Below are positions 1 to 6,550 of a stretch of DNA of 16,107 bases, one piece after another. A program made the position numbers and the translations under genes. Below the pieces are notes generated by a model. That model searched no databases, was not told where the DNA came from, and saw only the letters and a list, made by a program, of their open reading frames with translations. Each line of letters opens with the position of its first letter. Positions within the stretch are counted from its first letter, which is position 1. The stretch comes from an uncultured Clostridia bacterium (GTDB lineage Bacteria > Bacillota > Clostridia > Christensenellales > Aristaeellaceae): NCBI GenBank assembly GCA_934675735.1, contig CAKURR010000031.1, positions 1 through 16,107 of the forward strand, given 5' to 3'.

Positions 1-155
1 CGCAAAAGTTGCTTTGCCCTCCCTTACGTCCTATCCTCCAGGGTCGTGTTCAAGCCAACGTGCGCCATTGTACTTGGTTAGGATTTTACCTGCCGCCCGC
101 TGTGCGGGATTCAGGCAGGCAAAATCACCCGGGAGAGTAGGACGTTGCTGCGGGA
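1..155 (+). rRNA. 5S rRNA-like sequence with expanded helix IV, probably degenerate, 5' end uncertain
   Basis: The 3' part carries the 5S signature of helix V/loop E: GCGCC at 62-66, TTGTACTTGG at 69-78, and GGGAGAGTAGGACGTTGC at 131-148. Between the two arms, where a short helix IV hairpin is normal, lies a much longer one. Its GATTTT-A-CCTGCC arm pairs with GGCAGG-C-AAAATC, and a CCCGC-TGT-GCGGG tip sits inside. The 5' half can be laid over a 5S only loosely: TCCTATCC resembles loop C and TTCAAGC resembles the usual GTTAAGC. The near-universal GAAC and GAAGTTAAGC strings are altered, and helix I pairing with the 3' end is poor. Expansion segments in 5S rRNA are known from some Clostridia. 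I infer either a decayed 5S copy or a very divergent one, perhaps the end of an rRNA operon lying to the left. Confidence 0.5.
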
Positions 156-364
156 TTTTTGCGAGGCGGCGTGGAAGCCGTCTTCCATGTACTGCTTCCG
201 TATATCGCAAACCTTCCATAACCTCGGCGGATGCGCGATGCGCGCCCCTACATTAGCGAAGCATCAGAACGTTTTTTGTACAACAAATAAACATACCAAC
301 TCACTCATCAAAATTGATATGTTCATTTGCACAGCCAGAACGTATCTAACCCACATATGAAAAA
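156..364. other. Intergenic region, no gene recognised
   Basis: This stretch starts GC-rich and becomes clearly AT-rich from about 260 onward. A short CGGC...GCCG stem near 167-182 is not followed by a T tract. I see no tRNA, no convincing ORF and no good terminator for either the 5S-like sequence or the HPt gene whose 3' end faces this region. Confidence 0.5.
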
Positions 365-709
365 TCAGTACCGCTCAATCTCCATCTTTGCTTCTTCAAA
401 CCCCGCAAGCAGTTCAAGAAACACATCCTGGGCCTGCGGCAGATTTTCGGCTTTGCCGTCGCGGAGCAGGTCGCAGAGCACAGCGGCGGGGCGATAGACG
501 CAGTTCACGGCCAGCTGAGAGGAAAGGCCTTTGAGTGTGTGCGCCAGCAGAAACGCCTGCTGAACGTCGCCGTGCATGAGCGCGTCGCTCAGCGGCACGA
601 GCGAGGTGTCTTTGGCGAAGCGGCGCAGATGGCCGAGGTAGAACGGCAGGTCGTCTCCGTTGAGGGTCAGGCCCGCCGTGAAATCAATCGAAGAGGATAC
701 ATAAGCCAT
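365..709 (-). CDS. Orphan HPt (histidine phosphotransfer) domain protein
   Basis: This 114-residue protein is essentially one HPt domain. The phospho-acceptor motif is AHTLKG at residues 56-61, with His57 as the predicted phosphorylated residue, inside a helical, Leu/Ala-rich sequence. HPt proteins relay phosphate between response-regulator receiver domains and hybrid histidine kinases in the cytoplasm. No kinase or receiver gene lies in the window, so the partner is unknown. The start is supported by an AAGGGGG ribosome binding site just upstream and by a well-spaced promoter at 744-772. The gene is transcribed away from the zinc transporter operon. The domain call is firm; the pathway is not known. 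Confidence 0.85.
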   Translation of the reverse strand: MAYVSSSIDFTAGLTLNGDDLPFYLGHLRRFAKDTSLVPLSDALMHGDVQQAFLLAHTLKGLSSQLAVNCVYRPAAVLCDLLRDGKAENLPQAQDVFLELLAGFEEAKMEIERY

Positions 710-743
710 AGATGAACCCCCTTAAAGGAAATCTGATGAAAAA

Positions 744-772
744 AGTATACCATAGACACCGATAAGATACAA
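744..772 (-). promoter_or_regulatory. Sigma-A-type promoter of the HPt gene
   Basis: Read on the minus strand, the -35 is TTGTAT (767-772) and the -10 is TATACT (744-749), with exactly 17 bases between them. It lies about 35 bases before the start codon of the HPt gene and its AAGGGGG site. Confidence 0.7.
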
Positions 773-939
773 GGGCGCGGCATGCGCAAAATGGACAGAG
801 GGAGATTTTCCAAATTCCGCCGAGAAAAAATTTGCCTTTTTTCAAATGAAAGCAGGAAAAACGGAAAGCTGGGCGAAAAAGAAAAGTTGTATTTGTATGC
901 CTATACGGCGTTTTCGACCCATGGAAAGGACTATTCCCG

Positions 940-1857
940 ATGAAAAAGAGACATGTTTTGGTGCTGATTCTGGCGCTTTTCACCCTGCTTGCGACGGGCT
1001 GTGCCGCCCAAACGGATGGACAGACCACGATTGTGACGAGCTTTTATCCGATGTATGTGCTGACGCTGAACGTGACGGACGGCATTGACGGCGTGACCGT
1101 GCAGAACATGGCGGAGCAGAACGTCGGCTGTCTGCACGACTATCAGCTGCAAACCCGCGACATGGTGGCGCTGGAAGGCGCGGACGCGCTGGTCATCAAC
1201 GGCGGCGGGATGGAGCAGTTCATGGACAAGGTGCTGACGCTTCGCGCGGATTTGCCCGTCATCGACGCGAGCGAGGGGATTGAGATGTTCCCCAGCGACG
1301 AAGAACATGACCACGATGCGCACGGGCATGATGAGCACGACGAGCTGTATAACGCGCACGTTTGGCTTGACCCGAACCGCGCGATGGTTCAGGTTCGGAA
1401 CATTGCGGATGGGCTGGCAAAGGCCGATCCCGCCCACGCGGAAGCCTATCAAAAGAACGCCGAAAGCTATATCGCGCGGCTGACGGCGCTCAACGCCGAG
1501 CTGGCCGAGCGGCTTGCGCCGTTTGCGGGCGCGGATATCATCACCTTCCACGAGGCGTTTGCCTATTTCGCCGACGCGTATCGGCTGCACGTGGCGGGCG
1601 TGATTGCTAACGAGCCGGGCGAGGAGCCGAGCACGCGCGATATCGCCGATACGTGCGATTTGGTGACGGAGCTGGGCATCAAGACGCTGTTCGTCGAGCC
1701 GCAGTATCCGCAGAAGGCCGCCGAAACCATCGCGCGGGAGACGGGCGCTTCCATCTACACGCTCGACCCGTGCGTATCCGGCGACGGTACGAAAGAAAGC
1801 TATGAAACCATCATGCGCGAAAATGCAAAGGTACTCACGGAGGCGCTTTCCAAATGA
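940..1857 (+). CDS. znuA: Zinc ABC transporter substrate-binding lipoprotein (ZnuA/AdcA type)
   Basis: This 305-residue metal-binding lipoprotein captures the ion outside the membrane and hands it to the permease encoded two genes downstream. The N-terminus is a lipoprotein signal peptide with lipobox LATGC and modified Cys21. Candidate metal ligands of this family are His66 (LHDYQ), His140 (NAHVWLDP), His204 (TFHEAF) and an acidic residue near the C-terminus (Asp276 in LDP). A His/Asp-rich loop at about residues 119-136 (EEHDHDAHGHDEHDE) is the hallmark of zinc-type binding proteins and argues against manganese. An AAAGGA site precedes the ATG. The stop overlaps the next start (ATGA), so the three transporter genes are translationally coupled. 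The family is certain; the zinc specificity is inferred from the His loop. Confidence 0.92.
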   Translation: MKKRHVLVLILALFTLLATGCAAQTDGQTTIVTSFYPMYVLTLNVTDGIDGVTVQNMAEQNVGCLHDYQLQTRDMVALEGADALVINGGGMEQFMDKVLTLRADLPVIDASEGIEMFPSDEEHDHDAHGHDEHDELYNAHVWLDPNRAMVQVRNIADGLAKADPAHAEAYQKNAESYIARLTALNAELAERLAPFAGADIITFHEAFAYFADAYRLHVAGVIANEPGEEPSTRDIADTCDLVTELGIKTLFVEPQYPQKAAETIARETGASIYTLDPCVSGDGTKESYETIMRENAKVLTEALSK

Positions 1858-2663
1858 CGCAGAAAAAGACGATTCAGCCCCAGATTACCCATGATCATGA
1901 GGGCCATGCGCATATGAATTGTCCCGGCCTTGCGCCGTGCAGGCTCTGCCGCATTGAGGTCGATCACCTGAGCGTGACGGCGGGCCGTCAGCAGCTGCTG
2001 CGAGACGTGAACCTGCACATCCATTGCGGCGAGCTGACCGCGCTCATCGGCGCGAACGGCGCGGGCAAGACGACGCTCATCCGCGCGCTGCTCGGACAGG
2101 TGGAATACAAGGGCGTCATCCGCCATCTGACCACGGACGGCCGTCCGGCGGCGGATGTGCGCACGGGCTATGTGCCCCAGCAGCTGGAATTTGACCGTTC
2201 CTCTCCGGTGACGGTGACGGATTTTATGGCCGCGTCGCTTTCCGGAAGGCCGGTTTTTCTCGGCGTGAGCGCAAAGACGAAGGAGAAGGTGATGGGCGCG
2301 CTGGCCAGAACGCACTGCGAAAAGCTGTGCAAGCGGCCGCTGGGCGCGCTTTCCGGCGGCGAATTGCAGCGCGTGCTGCTGGCGCTGGCGCTGACCCCGC
2401 AGCCCGATCTGCTGATTCTGGATGAACCGGTCTCCGGCGTGGATGAAAACGGGCTGGAATCGTTTTATCAGACGGTGGATGAGCTGAAACGCACCAACCA
2501 CATGGCGATTCTGCTCGTTTCGCATGATTTGGACGTGGTGCGCCGCTATGCCGACCGCGTCGTGCTGATGCAGGGCACGGTCGTGCGGCAGGGCGACCCC
2601 GAAACCGTGTTTGACAGCGACGAGTTTGCCCAGGTGTTTTATACGAGAGGAGGGCGCGTATGA
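1854..2663 (+). CDS. znuC: Zinc ABC transporter ATP-binding protein with His/Cys-rich N-terminal extension
   Basis: This 269-residue ATPase powers the metal importer on the cytoplasmic face. Visible motifs in order are Walker A GANGAGKT (67-74), Q-loop QQ (109-110), signature LSGGE (166-170), Walker B LLILDEP (186-192) and the switch His in VSHD (224). Before the ATPase core, which begins near residue 33, is an extension with four His (HDHEGHAH, 13-20) and three Cys (23, 29, 32). That is unusual for this family and could bind zinc, giving metal feedback or delivery; this is inference. The gene overlaps the binding-protein stop by ATGA, with a GGAGG site about 9 bases upstream, and overlaps the permease start the same way. 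Confidence 0.92.
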   Translation: MTQKKTIQPQITHDHEGHAHMNCPGLAPCRLCRIEVDHLSVTAGRQQLLRDVNLHIHCGELTALIGANGAGKTTLIRALLGQVEYKGVIRHLTTDGRPAADVRTGYVPQQLEFDRSSPVTVTDFMAASLSGRPVFLGVSAKTKEKVMGALARTHCEKLCKRPLGALSGGELQRVLLALALTPQPDLLILDEPVSGVDENGLESFYQTVDELKRTNHMAILLVSHDLDVVRRYADRVVLMQGTVVRQGDPETVFDSDEFAQVFYTRGGRV

Positions 2664-3493
2664 GCGGCATTTACGCCCTGATGGACACGCTTCTGCCCTT
2701 TGAGTGGCTGCATTATACGTTTATGAAGAACGCACTGATTGCGATTCTGCTGCTGACTCCGCTGTTCGGCATGCTGGGCACGATGGCGGTGGATAATAAG
2801 ATGGCGTTTTTCTCCGACGCGCTGGGGCACAGCGCGCTGACGGGCATTGCCATCGGCGTGGTGCTCGGCTGGCAGAGCCAGATGAGCGCGATGCTGCTCT
2901 TCGGCCTGCTGTGGGCGGTGCTCATCACGTTTGTGAAGCACCATTCCAAGATGAGCGCGGATACGATTATCAGCGTGTTTTCCTCGACCTCGATTGCGCT
3001 GGGCCTTGTGGTGCTTTCGCGCGGCGGCGCGTTTGCCAAATATTCCTCCGTGCTGGTGGGCGACGTGCTCTCCGTGGCGCAGAGCGATTTGCTGGCGCTG
3101 CTGCTGGCGCTGGTCGGCACCGTCGTCTGCTGGATTTTCCTGTTCAACCCGCTGCTGATTACCAGCGTCAACGCGCCGCTGGCGCAGAGCCGCGGCATCC
3201 GCTCCCGCATGACGGAATACGCGTTCACGATGCTCGTCGCCGTTGCGGTGATGGTTTCCATCCGCTGGGTCGGCGTGATGCTCATCAATTCGCTGCTGAT
3301 TCTTCCGGCGGCGGCCTCTCGCAACGTCGCCAGAAGCGCGGCGGGGTATATGCGCACGAGCGTCATCATCGCGCTTTGCTGCGGCGTGGTCGGGCTGGCG
3401 CTGTCGTATTACCTCAATACCAGCGCGGGCGCGGCGATTGTGCTTTGCTGCGCGGCGGTGTATTTCGTGACCCTGCCGATGCGTAGGAAATAA
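2660..3493 (+). CDS. znuB: Zinc ABC transporter permease (ABC-3 family)
   Basis: This 277-residue polytopic membrane protein of the ABC-3 metal permease family forms the channel of the importer. It has about eight or nine hydrophobic segments. Family features visible are the MAFFSDALGHSALTGIAIG region (about 48-66), where the helix and loop contact the ATPase and the pathway, and the LLILPAAASRNVARS stretch (about 213-227). The length is normal for the family. The start is supported by an AGGAGGG site 8 bases upstream and overlaps the ATPase stop (ATGA). It is the last gene of the operon. No clear rho-independent hairpin follows it before the next promoter at 3525. Confidence 0.92.
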   Translation: MSGIYALMDTLLPFEWLHYTFMKNALIAILLLTPLFGMLGTMAVDNKMAFFSDALGHSALTGIAIGVVLGWQSQMSAMLLFGLLWAVLITFVKHHSKMSADTIISVFSSTSIALGLVVLSRGGAFAKYSSVLVGDVLSVAQSDLLALLLALVGTVVCWIFLFNPLLITSVNAPLAQSRGIRSRMTEYAFTMLVAVAVMVSIRWVGVMLINSLLILPAAASRNVARSAAGYMRTSVIIALCCGVVGLALSYYLNTSAGAAIVLCCAAVYFVTLPMRRK

Positions 3494-3524
3494 CCCTCAA
3501 AACCGACATTTCAGCCCGCATCGC

Positions 3525-3553
3525 TTGTCTGCGCCGAGCTGCTATGCTATAAT
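3525..3553 (+). promoter_or_regulatory. Sigma-A-type promoter of the DUF5685-dnaJ operon
   Basis: TTGTCT (3525-3530) and a perfect TATAAT (3548-3553) are separated by 17 bases. Transcription would begin near 3560, which leaves both candidate start codons of the next gene in the transcript. Confidence 0.8.
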
Positions 3554-3604
3554 TCTGCACGTCATACAAAGTGGGAACAATCGATGGAAAAAGGAGGCGC
3601 GGCC

Positions 3605-4441
3605 ATGCTCGGCGTGATGACCGTCCGCAAGGATGAACTCAAGTTTCGCGAATTTGACCGATATCGCGGGTTTTACTGCGGACTCTGCCGCGCAATCGGC
3701 AAGCGGTGCGGCAAAGCCTGCCGCATGGCGCTCAGCTTTGAAATGACCTTCCTTTCCATGCTGCTGACCTCGCTGTATGAGCCGGAAACGGGGAGCGAAA
3801 TGCGCCGCTGCGCGTTTCATCCCATCGAAAAAAGGCTGATGCTGGGCAATGAAGCCATCAATTACTGCGCGGATTTGAGCGCGCTGATTTCCTATTATGA
3901 CCTGCGCGACGGCTGGGAAGATGAAAAGCGCGTTGACAGGCTCGCCGAAAGCGAACTGCTCAAAAAGGCGGCGAAGCGCGCGGGCGAAGCCCTTCCACGA
4001 CAAAGGGAAGCGGTGGAGCGATACGTCGCCAACCTGCACGAGGTCGAGCGAAAAAACGACATGAACCTCGACGCGGCAGCCAACCTCTCCGGCGAGCTGC
4101 TCGGCGAATTGTATGTCTGGAAGCAGGATTTCTACGAGCGCGATTTGCGCGAGCTGGGCTTTTATCTCGGCAAATTCATCTACCTGTGCGACAGCTTTGA
4201 GGACGTCGAGCAGGATATCAAAAAGAAAAATTACAATCCTCTCGCCGAGCGGTTCGGCAGGCCCGAATTTGAGGCCGAAAGCCGCGTGATGCTGGAGGAT
4301 ATGATGGCCCGCGCGTGCAGGGCGTTTGAGCGCCTGCCGCTGATTGAGGATGCGCCGATTATGCGCAACATCCTCTACTCGGGCATATGGCTGCGCTTTG
4401 AGGGCGCGTGTGAGCGAAGAAAGGCGAAAAGCAAGCAATGA
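3605..4441 (+). CDS. DUF5685 family protein
   Basis: This 278-residue cytoplasmic protein has the clostridial DUF5685 pattern. The N-terminal MLGVMTVRKDELKFREF is followed by a YCGLC motif with two Cys (25, 28), a long helical body, and an acidic stretch in YLCDSFEDVEQDIKKKNYNPL. Its function is unknown to me. The Asp/Glu-rich helix pattern resembles the metal-binding helices of all-alpha isoprenoid-synthase-like folds, a speculative comparison. I chose ATG 3605 over the in-frame ATG at 3584 because AAGGAGG (3591-3597) sits 7 bases before 3605 and would lie inside the gene otherwise. The stop overlaps the start of the DnaJ gene (ATGA). The repeated pairing of this family with DnaJ proteins suggests shared work in folding or assembly. 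Confidence 0.78.
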   Translation: MLGVMTVRKDELKFREFDRYRGFYCGLCRAIGKRCGKACRMALSFEMTFLSMLLTSLYEPETGSEMRRCAFHPIEKRLMLGNEAINYCADLSALISYYDLRDGWEDEKRVDRLAESELLKKAAKRAGEALPRQREAVERYVANLHEVERKNDMNLDAAANLSGELLGELYVWKQDFYERDLRELGFYLGKFIYLCDSFEDVEQDIKKKNYNPLAERFGRPEFEAESRVMLEDMMARACRAFERLPLIEDAPIMRNILYSGIWLRFEGACERRKAKSKQ

Positions 4442-5178
4442 CAGATCCGTATCAGGTTTTGGGCGTCTCCCCGACGGCAAGCGACGACGAGGTGAAAAAG
4501 GCCTATCGGACGCTCTGCAAAAAATATCACCCCGACGCGAACGTGGGCAAGCCGGACGCCGCACAGGCCGAAAAGAAGTTTATGGAAGTGCAGCAGGCGT
4601 ATGAGGAAATCATGCACAGGCGGCAGGGCGGCGGCGCGCGCGCGGGCAGCGGCTATAACGGCGGCGCGCAGCAGCAGAGCCGGCCGCAGCAGGATGACCC
4701 GTTTGCCTCCTTCTGGGGCGCATACGGCGGCAATCCTTACGGCAATGCGGGTTACGGCAGCGCCGGATACGGGCAGGCGCGGCAGGATGATTCCATCGAA
4801 ATGCGCGCGGCGAAAAATTATATCGACACGGGCCATTACGCCGAGGCGCTCAACGCGCTGGGCAGCGTGCCTGCCGAGAAGCGCAATGCCCGCTGGTATT
4901 TTCTTAGCGCGCTGGCGCAGAGCGGCCTGCATAACAACGCTCAGGCGATGGAATACGCCAGGCAGGCCGCGAGCATGGAGCCGGGCAACATGCAGTATCA
5001 GCAGCTGCTCAGCCAACTTCAGGGCGGCGGCAGCTGGTACAGCCGGCAGGGGCAGGAATACGGCCGCAGAAGCGGCAGTATGAACAGCGTCTGCACCACC
5101 ATCATGGCGCTGAACCTGTGTTGCATGTGCTGCAGCGGCGGCAGAATGATGTATTACCCGATGTTCTGCTGCATATGA
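4438..5178 (+). CDS. J-domain protein with TPR-like region and Cys-rich C-terminal tail
   Basis: This 246-residue protein begins with a J domain (about 1-62) containing the HPD tripeptide (31-33) needed to stimulate Hsp70 ATPase. A Gly/Gln/Ser/Tyr-rich flexible linker follows (about 63-118). Next comes a helical TPR-like segment (about 120-195, with YAEALNAL and NNAQAMEYARQAASMEP). The last 32 residues carry seven Cys, including three CC pairs. It lacks the zinc-finger CxxCxGxG repeats of classical DnaJ, so it is an accessory J protein and not the housekeeping dnaJ. The Cys tail may bind metal or form a membrane-associated or oligomeric patch; this is inference. It is translationally coupled to the DUF5685 gene and ends just before a strong terminator. 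Confidence 0.88.
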   Translation: MTDPYQVLGVSPTASDDEVKKAYRTLCKKYHPDANVGKPDAAQAEKKFMEVQQAYEEIMHRRQGGGARAGSGYNGGAQQQSRPQQDDPFASFWGAYGGNPYGNAGYGSAGYGQARQDDSIEMRAAKNYIDTGHYAEALNALGSVPAEKRNARWYFLSALAQSGLHNNAQAMEYARQAASMEPGNMQYQQLLSQLQGGGSWYSRQGQEYGRRSGSMNSVCTTIMALNLCCMCCSGGRMMYYPMFCCI

Positions 5179-5209
5179 TGAAAAAAACTCATCCGAAACA
5201 TGAAAAGCG

Positions 5210-5243
5210 AGCTATTCTTTCCGCACGGAAGGGATAGCTTTTT
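5210..5243 (+). terminator. Rho-independent terminator after the J-domain gene
   Basis: A 13-bp stem (5210-5222 with 5227-5239, two G-T pairs) closes a GCAC loop and is followed directly by a T tract at 5239-5243. It separates the DUF5685-dnaJ operon from the methyltransferase promoter that starts only two bases later. Confidence 0.9.
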
Positions 5244-5244
5244 C

Positions 5245-5273
5245 TTGCATTGCGGCGCGTTTTGCTGTAAAAT
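5245..5273 (+). promoter_or_regulatory. Promoter of the rRNA methyltransferase operon
   Basis: TTGCAT (5245-5250) and TAAAAT (5268-5273) are separated by 17 bases and lie immediately downstream of the terminator. The -35 is weak but the position is right for the 5303 start. Confidence 0.6.
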
Positions 5274-5302
5274 GCGTGTATACGTCCACAGGGAGGTTCG
5301 GC

Positions 5303-6076
5303 ATGAAGGAAATCACAAGCGTGCATAACGCAACCGCTCAGCTGCTGCGCGAGCTGCAAAAGCCGCGGGCGCGGCGGGAAAACGGCCTTTTTGTGTGCGA
5401 AAGCGCTAAAATGGTGGGCGAGGCGATGACGCTGAATCTGGCTCGAGCGCTCTTTGTGGAAACGGGGCGCGAGGCGGAGTATGCGCCGATGATGGCCCGG
5501 GCGGAAAGCGCGGGCTGCGAGGTCTATGTTGTCTCCCGCGCGGTGATGCAGGCGGTGAGCACGGCGAAAACCCCGCAGGGCGTGGTCTGCACGGCGCGGA
5601 TCCCCGAGCCGCCGAAGGCCCTGAGCGGAAAGCGCATTGTCGCGCTCGACGGCGTGCAGGACCCCGGCAATGTCGGCACCATTCTGCGCACGGCGGATGC
5701 GGCGGGCTTCGACGGCGCGATTTTCGGCCCGGGCTGTGCCGATTTGTACGGCGCAAAGACGCTTCGGGCGACGATGGGCAGCGTGTTCCGCGTGCCCGTG
5801 ATGACGACGGAGAACCTGCCCGAAACGCTGGAGGGCATGAAGCGCGAAGGCTATGCCGTTGCGGCCACCGAGCTGGGCGGAGCGGATTTTTACGCCCATT
5901 GCCCGCGCGGCAAGGCGATTTTGGTCATCGGCAGCGAAGGGCAGGGCATCAGCAGACCCGTGCGTGACGCGGCGACCCACCATTTGGCCCTGCCCATGCG
6001 CGGCGGCGCGGAATCGCTCAACGCGGCGGTTGCAGCCGGCATCATGATTTATGAAATGGCAAGAGAATACCCGTAA
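5303..6076 (+). CDS. TrmH/SpoU family RNA 2'-O-methyltransferase
   Basis: This 257-residue SPOUT-class enzyme transfers a methyl group from S-adenosylmethionine to a ribose 2'-OH in rRNA or tRNA. The N-terminal substrate-binding part contains GLFVCESAKMVGEAM (28-42). The knotted catalytic domain shows the three SpoU motifs: DPGNVGTILRTADAAG (120-135, with the conserved Asn123 and catalytic-type Arg129), ILVIGSEGQG (206-215) and LPMRGGAESLNAAVAAGI (230-247). I prefer ATG 5303, which has GGGAGG (5291-5296) 6 bases upstream, over the GTG at 5276, which lies at the predicted transcription start. The exact RNA target (23S rRNA is usual for this subgroup) cannot be told from sequence alone. It is followed 12 bases later by the FakA-like gene. 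Confidence 0.88.
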   Translation: MKEITSVHNATAQLLRELQKPRARRENGLFVCESAKMVGEAMTLNLARALFVETGREAEYAPMMARAESAGCEVYVVSRAVMQAVSTAKTPQGVVCTARIPEPPKALSGKRIVALDGVQDPGNVGTILRTADAAGFDGAIFGPGCADLYGAKTLRATMGSVFRVPVMTTENLPETLEGMKREGYAVAATELGGADFYAHCPRGKAILVIGSEGQGISRPVRDAATHHLALPMRGGAESLNAAVAAGIMIYEMAREYP

Positions 6077-6088
6077 GGAGGAAAGCGC

Positions 6089-6340
6089 ATGCTTGAATAT
6101 CGTTATGACACCCAACTGCTCATCGACGGCCACGACCTCGATGAGGATAAGATTTATGATTATTTCGTCGATAATTTTGAGGGCGACTGCCTGATTGCCG
6201 TCGGCGACGAGGAAATGATTAAGATTCATTACCACACCAACCAGCCGTGGAAGGTGCTGGAATACTGCGCGTCCCTCGGCGAAATCTATGATATCGTCGT
6301 GGAGGATATGGACAGACAGTCCAGAGGTCTGAAGGGCTGA
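6089..6340 (+). CDS. Small stand-alone protein resembling the C-terminal region of FakA/YloV (DAK-type)
   Basis: The 83 residues match the repeat unit found C-terminal to the DAK2 domain in FakA/YloV. The order is YRYDTQLLIDG, a short helix with DEDKIYDYF, DCLIAVGDEEMIKIHYHTNQPWKVLEY, and GEIYDIVVEDMDRQ. In FakA this region helps dimerisation and contact with the fatty-acid-binding FakB protein. The kinase DAK2 domain is absent here, so the protein cannot phosphorylate anything by itself. AAGGAGG (6075-6081) overlaps the methyltransferase stop and sits 7 bases before the ATG, so the gene is well translated and co-transcribed. The clean start, stop and ribosome binding site argue for a genuine small gene and against a broken fragment. 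The function is unknown; a regulatory or scaffold role is a guess. Confidence 0.75.
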   Translation: MLEYRYDTQLLIDGHDLDEDKIYDYFVDNFEGDCLIAVGDEEMIKIHYHTNQPWKVLEYCASLGEIYDIVVEDMDRQSRGLKG

Positions 6341-6403
6341 AGAATAGAAAAGCAAAGGGACTGTTAAACTGATAAACCTGATATTTCAGAAAACTAAGGT
6401 TTT

Positions 6404-6468
6404 TGGCCCGAAGGTTTCCAAAGGGCGACCGGAAAGCCCTTTGGTGGGGCAATGGGGCAAAGCCCCAT
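6404..6468. repeat. Stacked hairpins, REP-like intergenic element
   Basis: A 9-bp perfect stem CCAAAGGGC / GCCCTTTGG (6418-6426 with 6436-6444) is followed by a tandem TGGGGCAA pair. A second stem ATGGGGC-AAA-GCCCCAT (6452-6468) comes next. No T tract follows either hairpin. The look is that of a short intergenic repeat unit as seen scattered in many clostridial genomes. Copy number cannot be judged from one window. Confidence 0.5.
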
Positions 6469-6550
6469 ATCCTATAAATTGCTAGATTATTATTTCTTGA
6501 AATGTTCGGTTTAAGTTTGACAGATCCCCGCAAACAAAGGGAGAAGAGCG

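Noticed and set aside
5189..6355. A 388-codon open frame on the minus strand opposite the methyltransferase
   Set aside because: The plus strand has all SpoU motifs and a good ribosome binding site; the minus frame crosses a terminator and a promoter and resembles no family.
6341..6550. T-box or riboswitch leader upstream of threonine ammonia-lyase
   Set aside because: No GGGTGG-type T-box element, no specifier-like structure and no terminator/antiterminator pair could be found; the hairpins look like a generic repeat.
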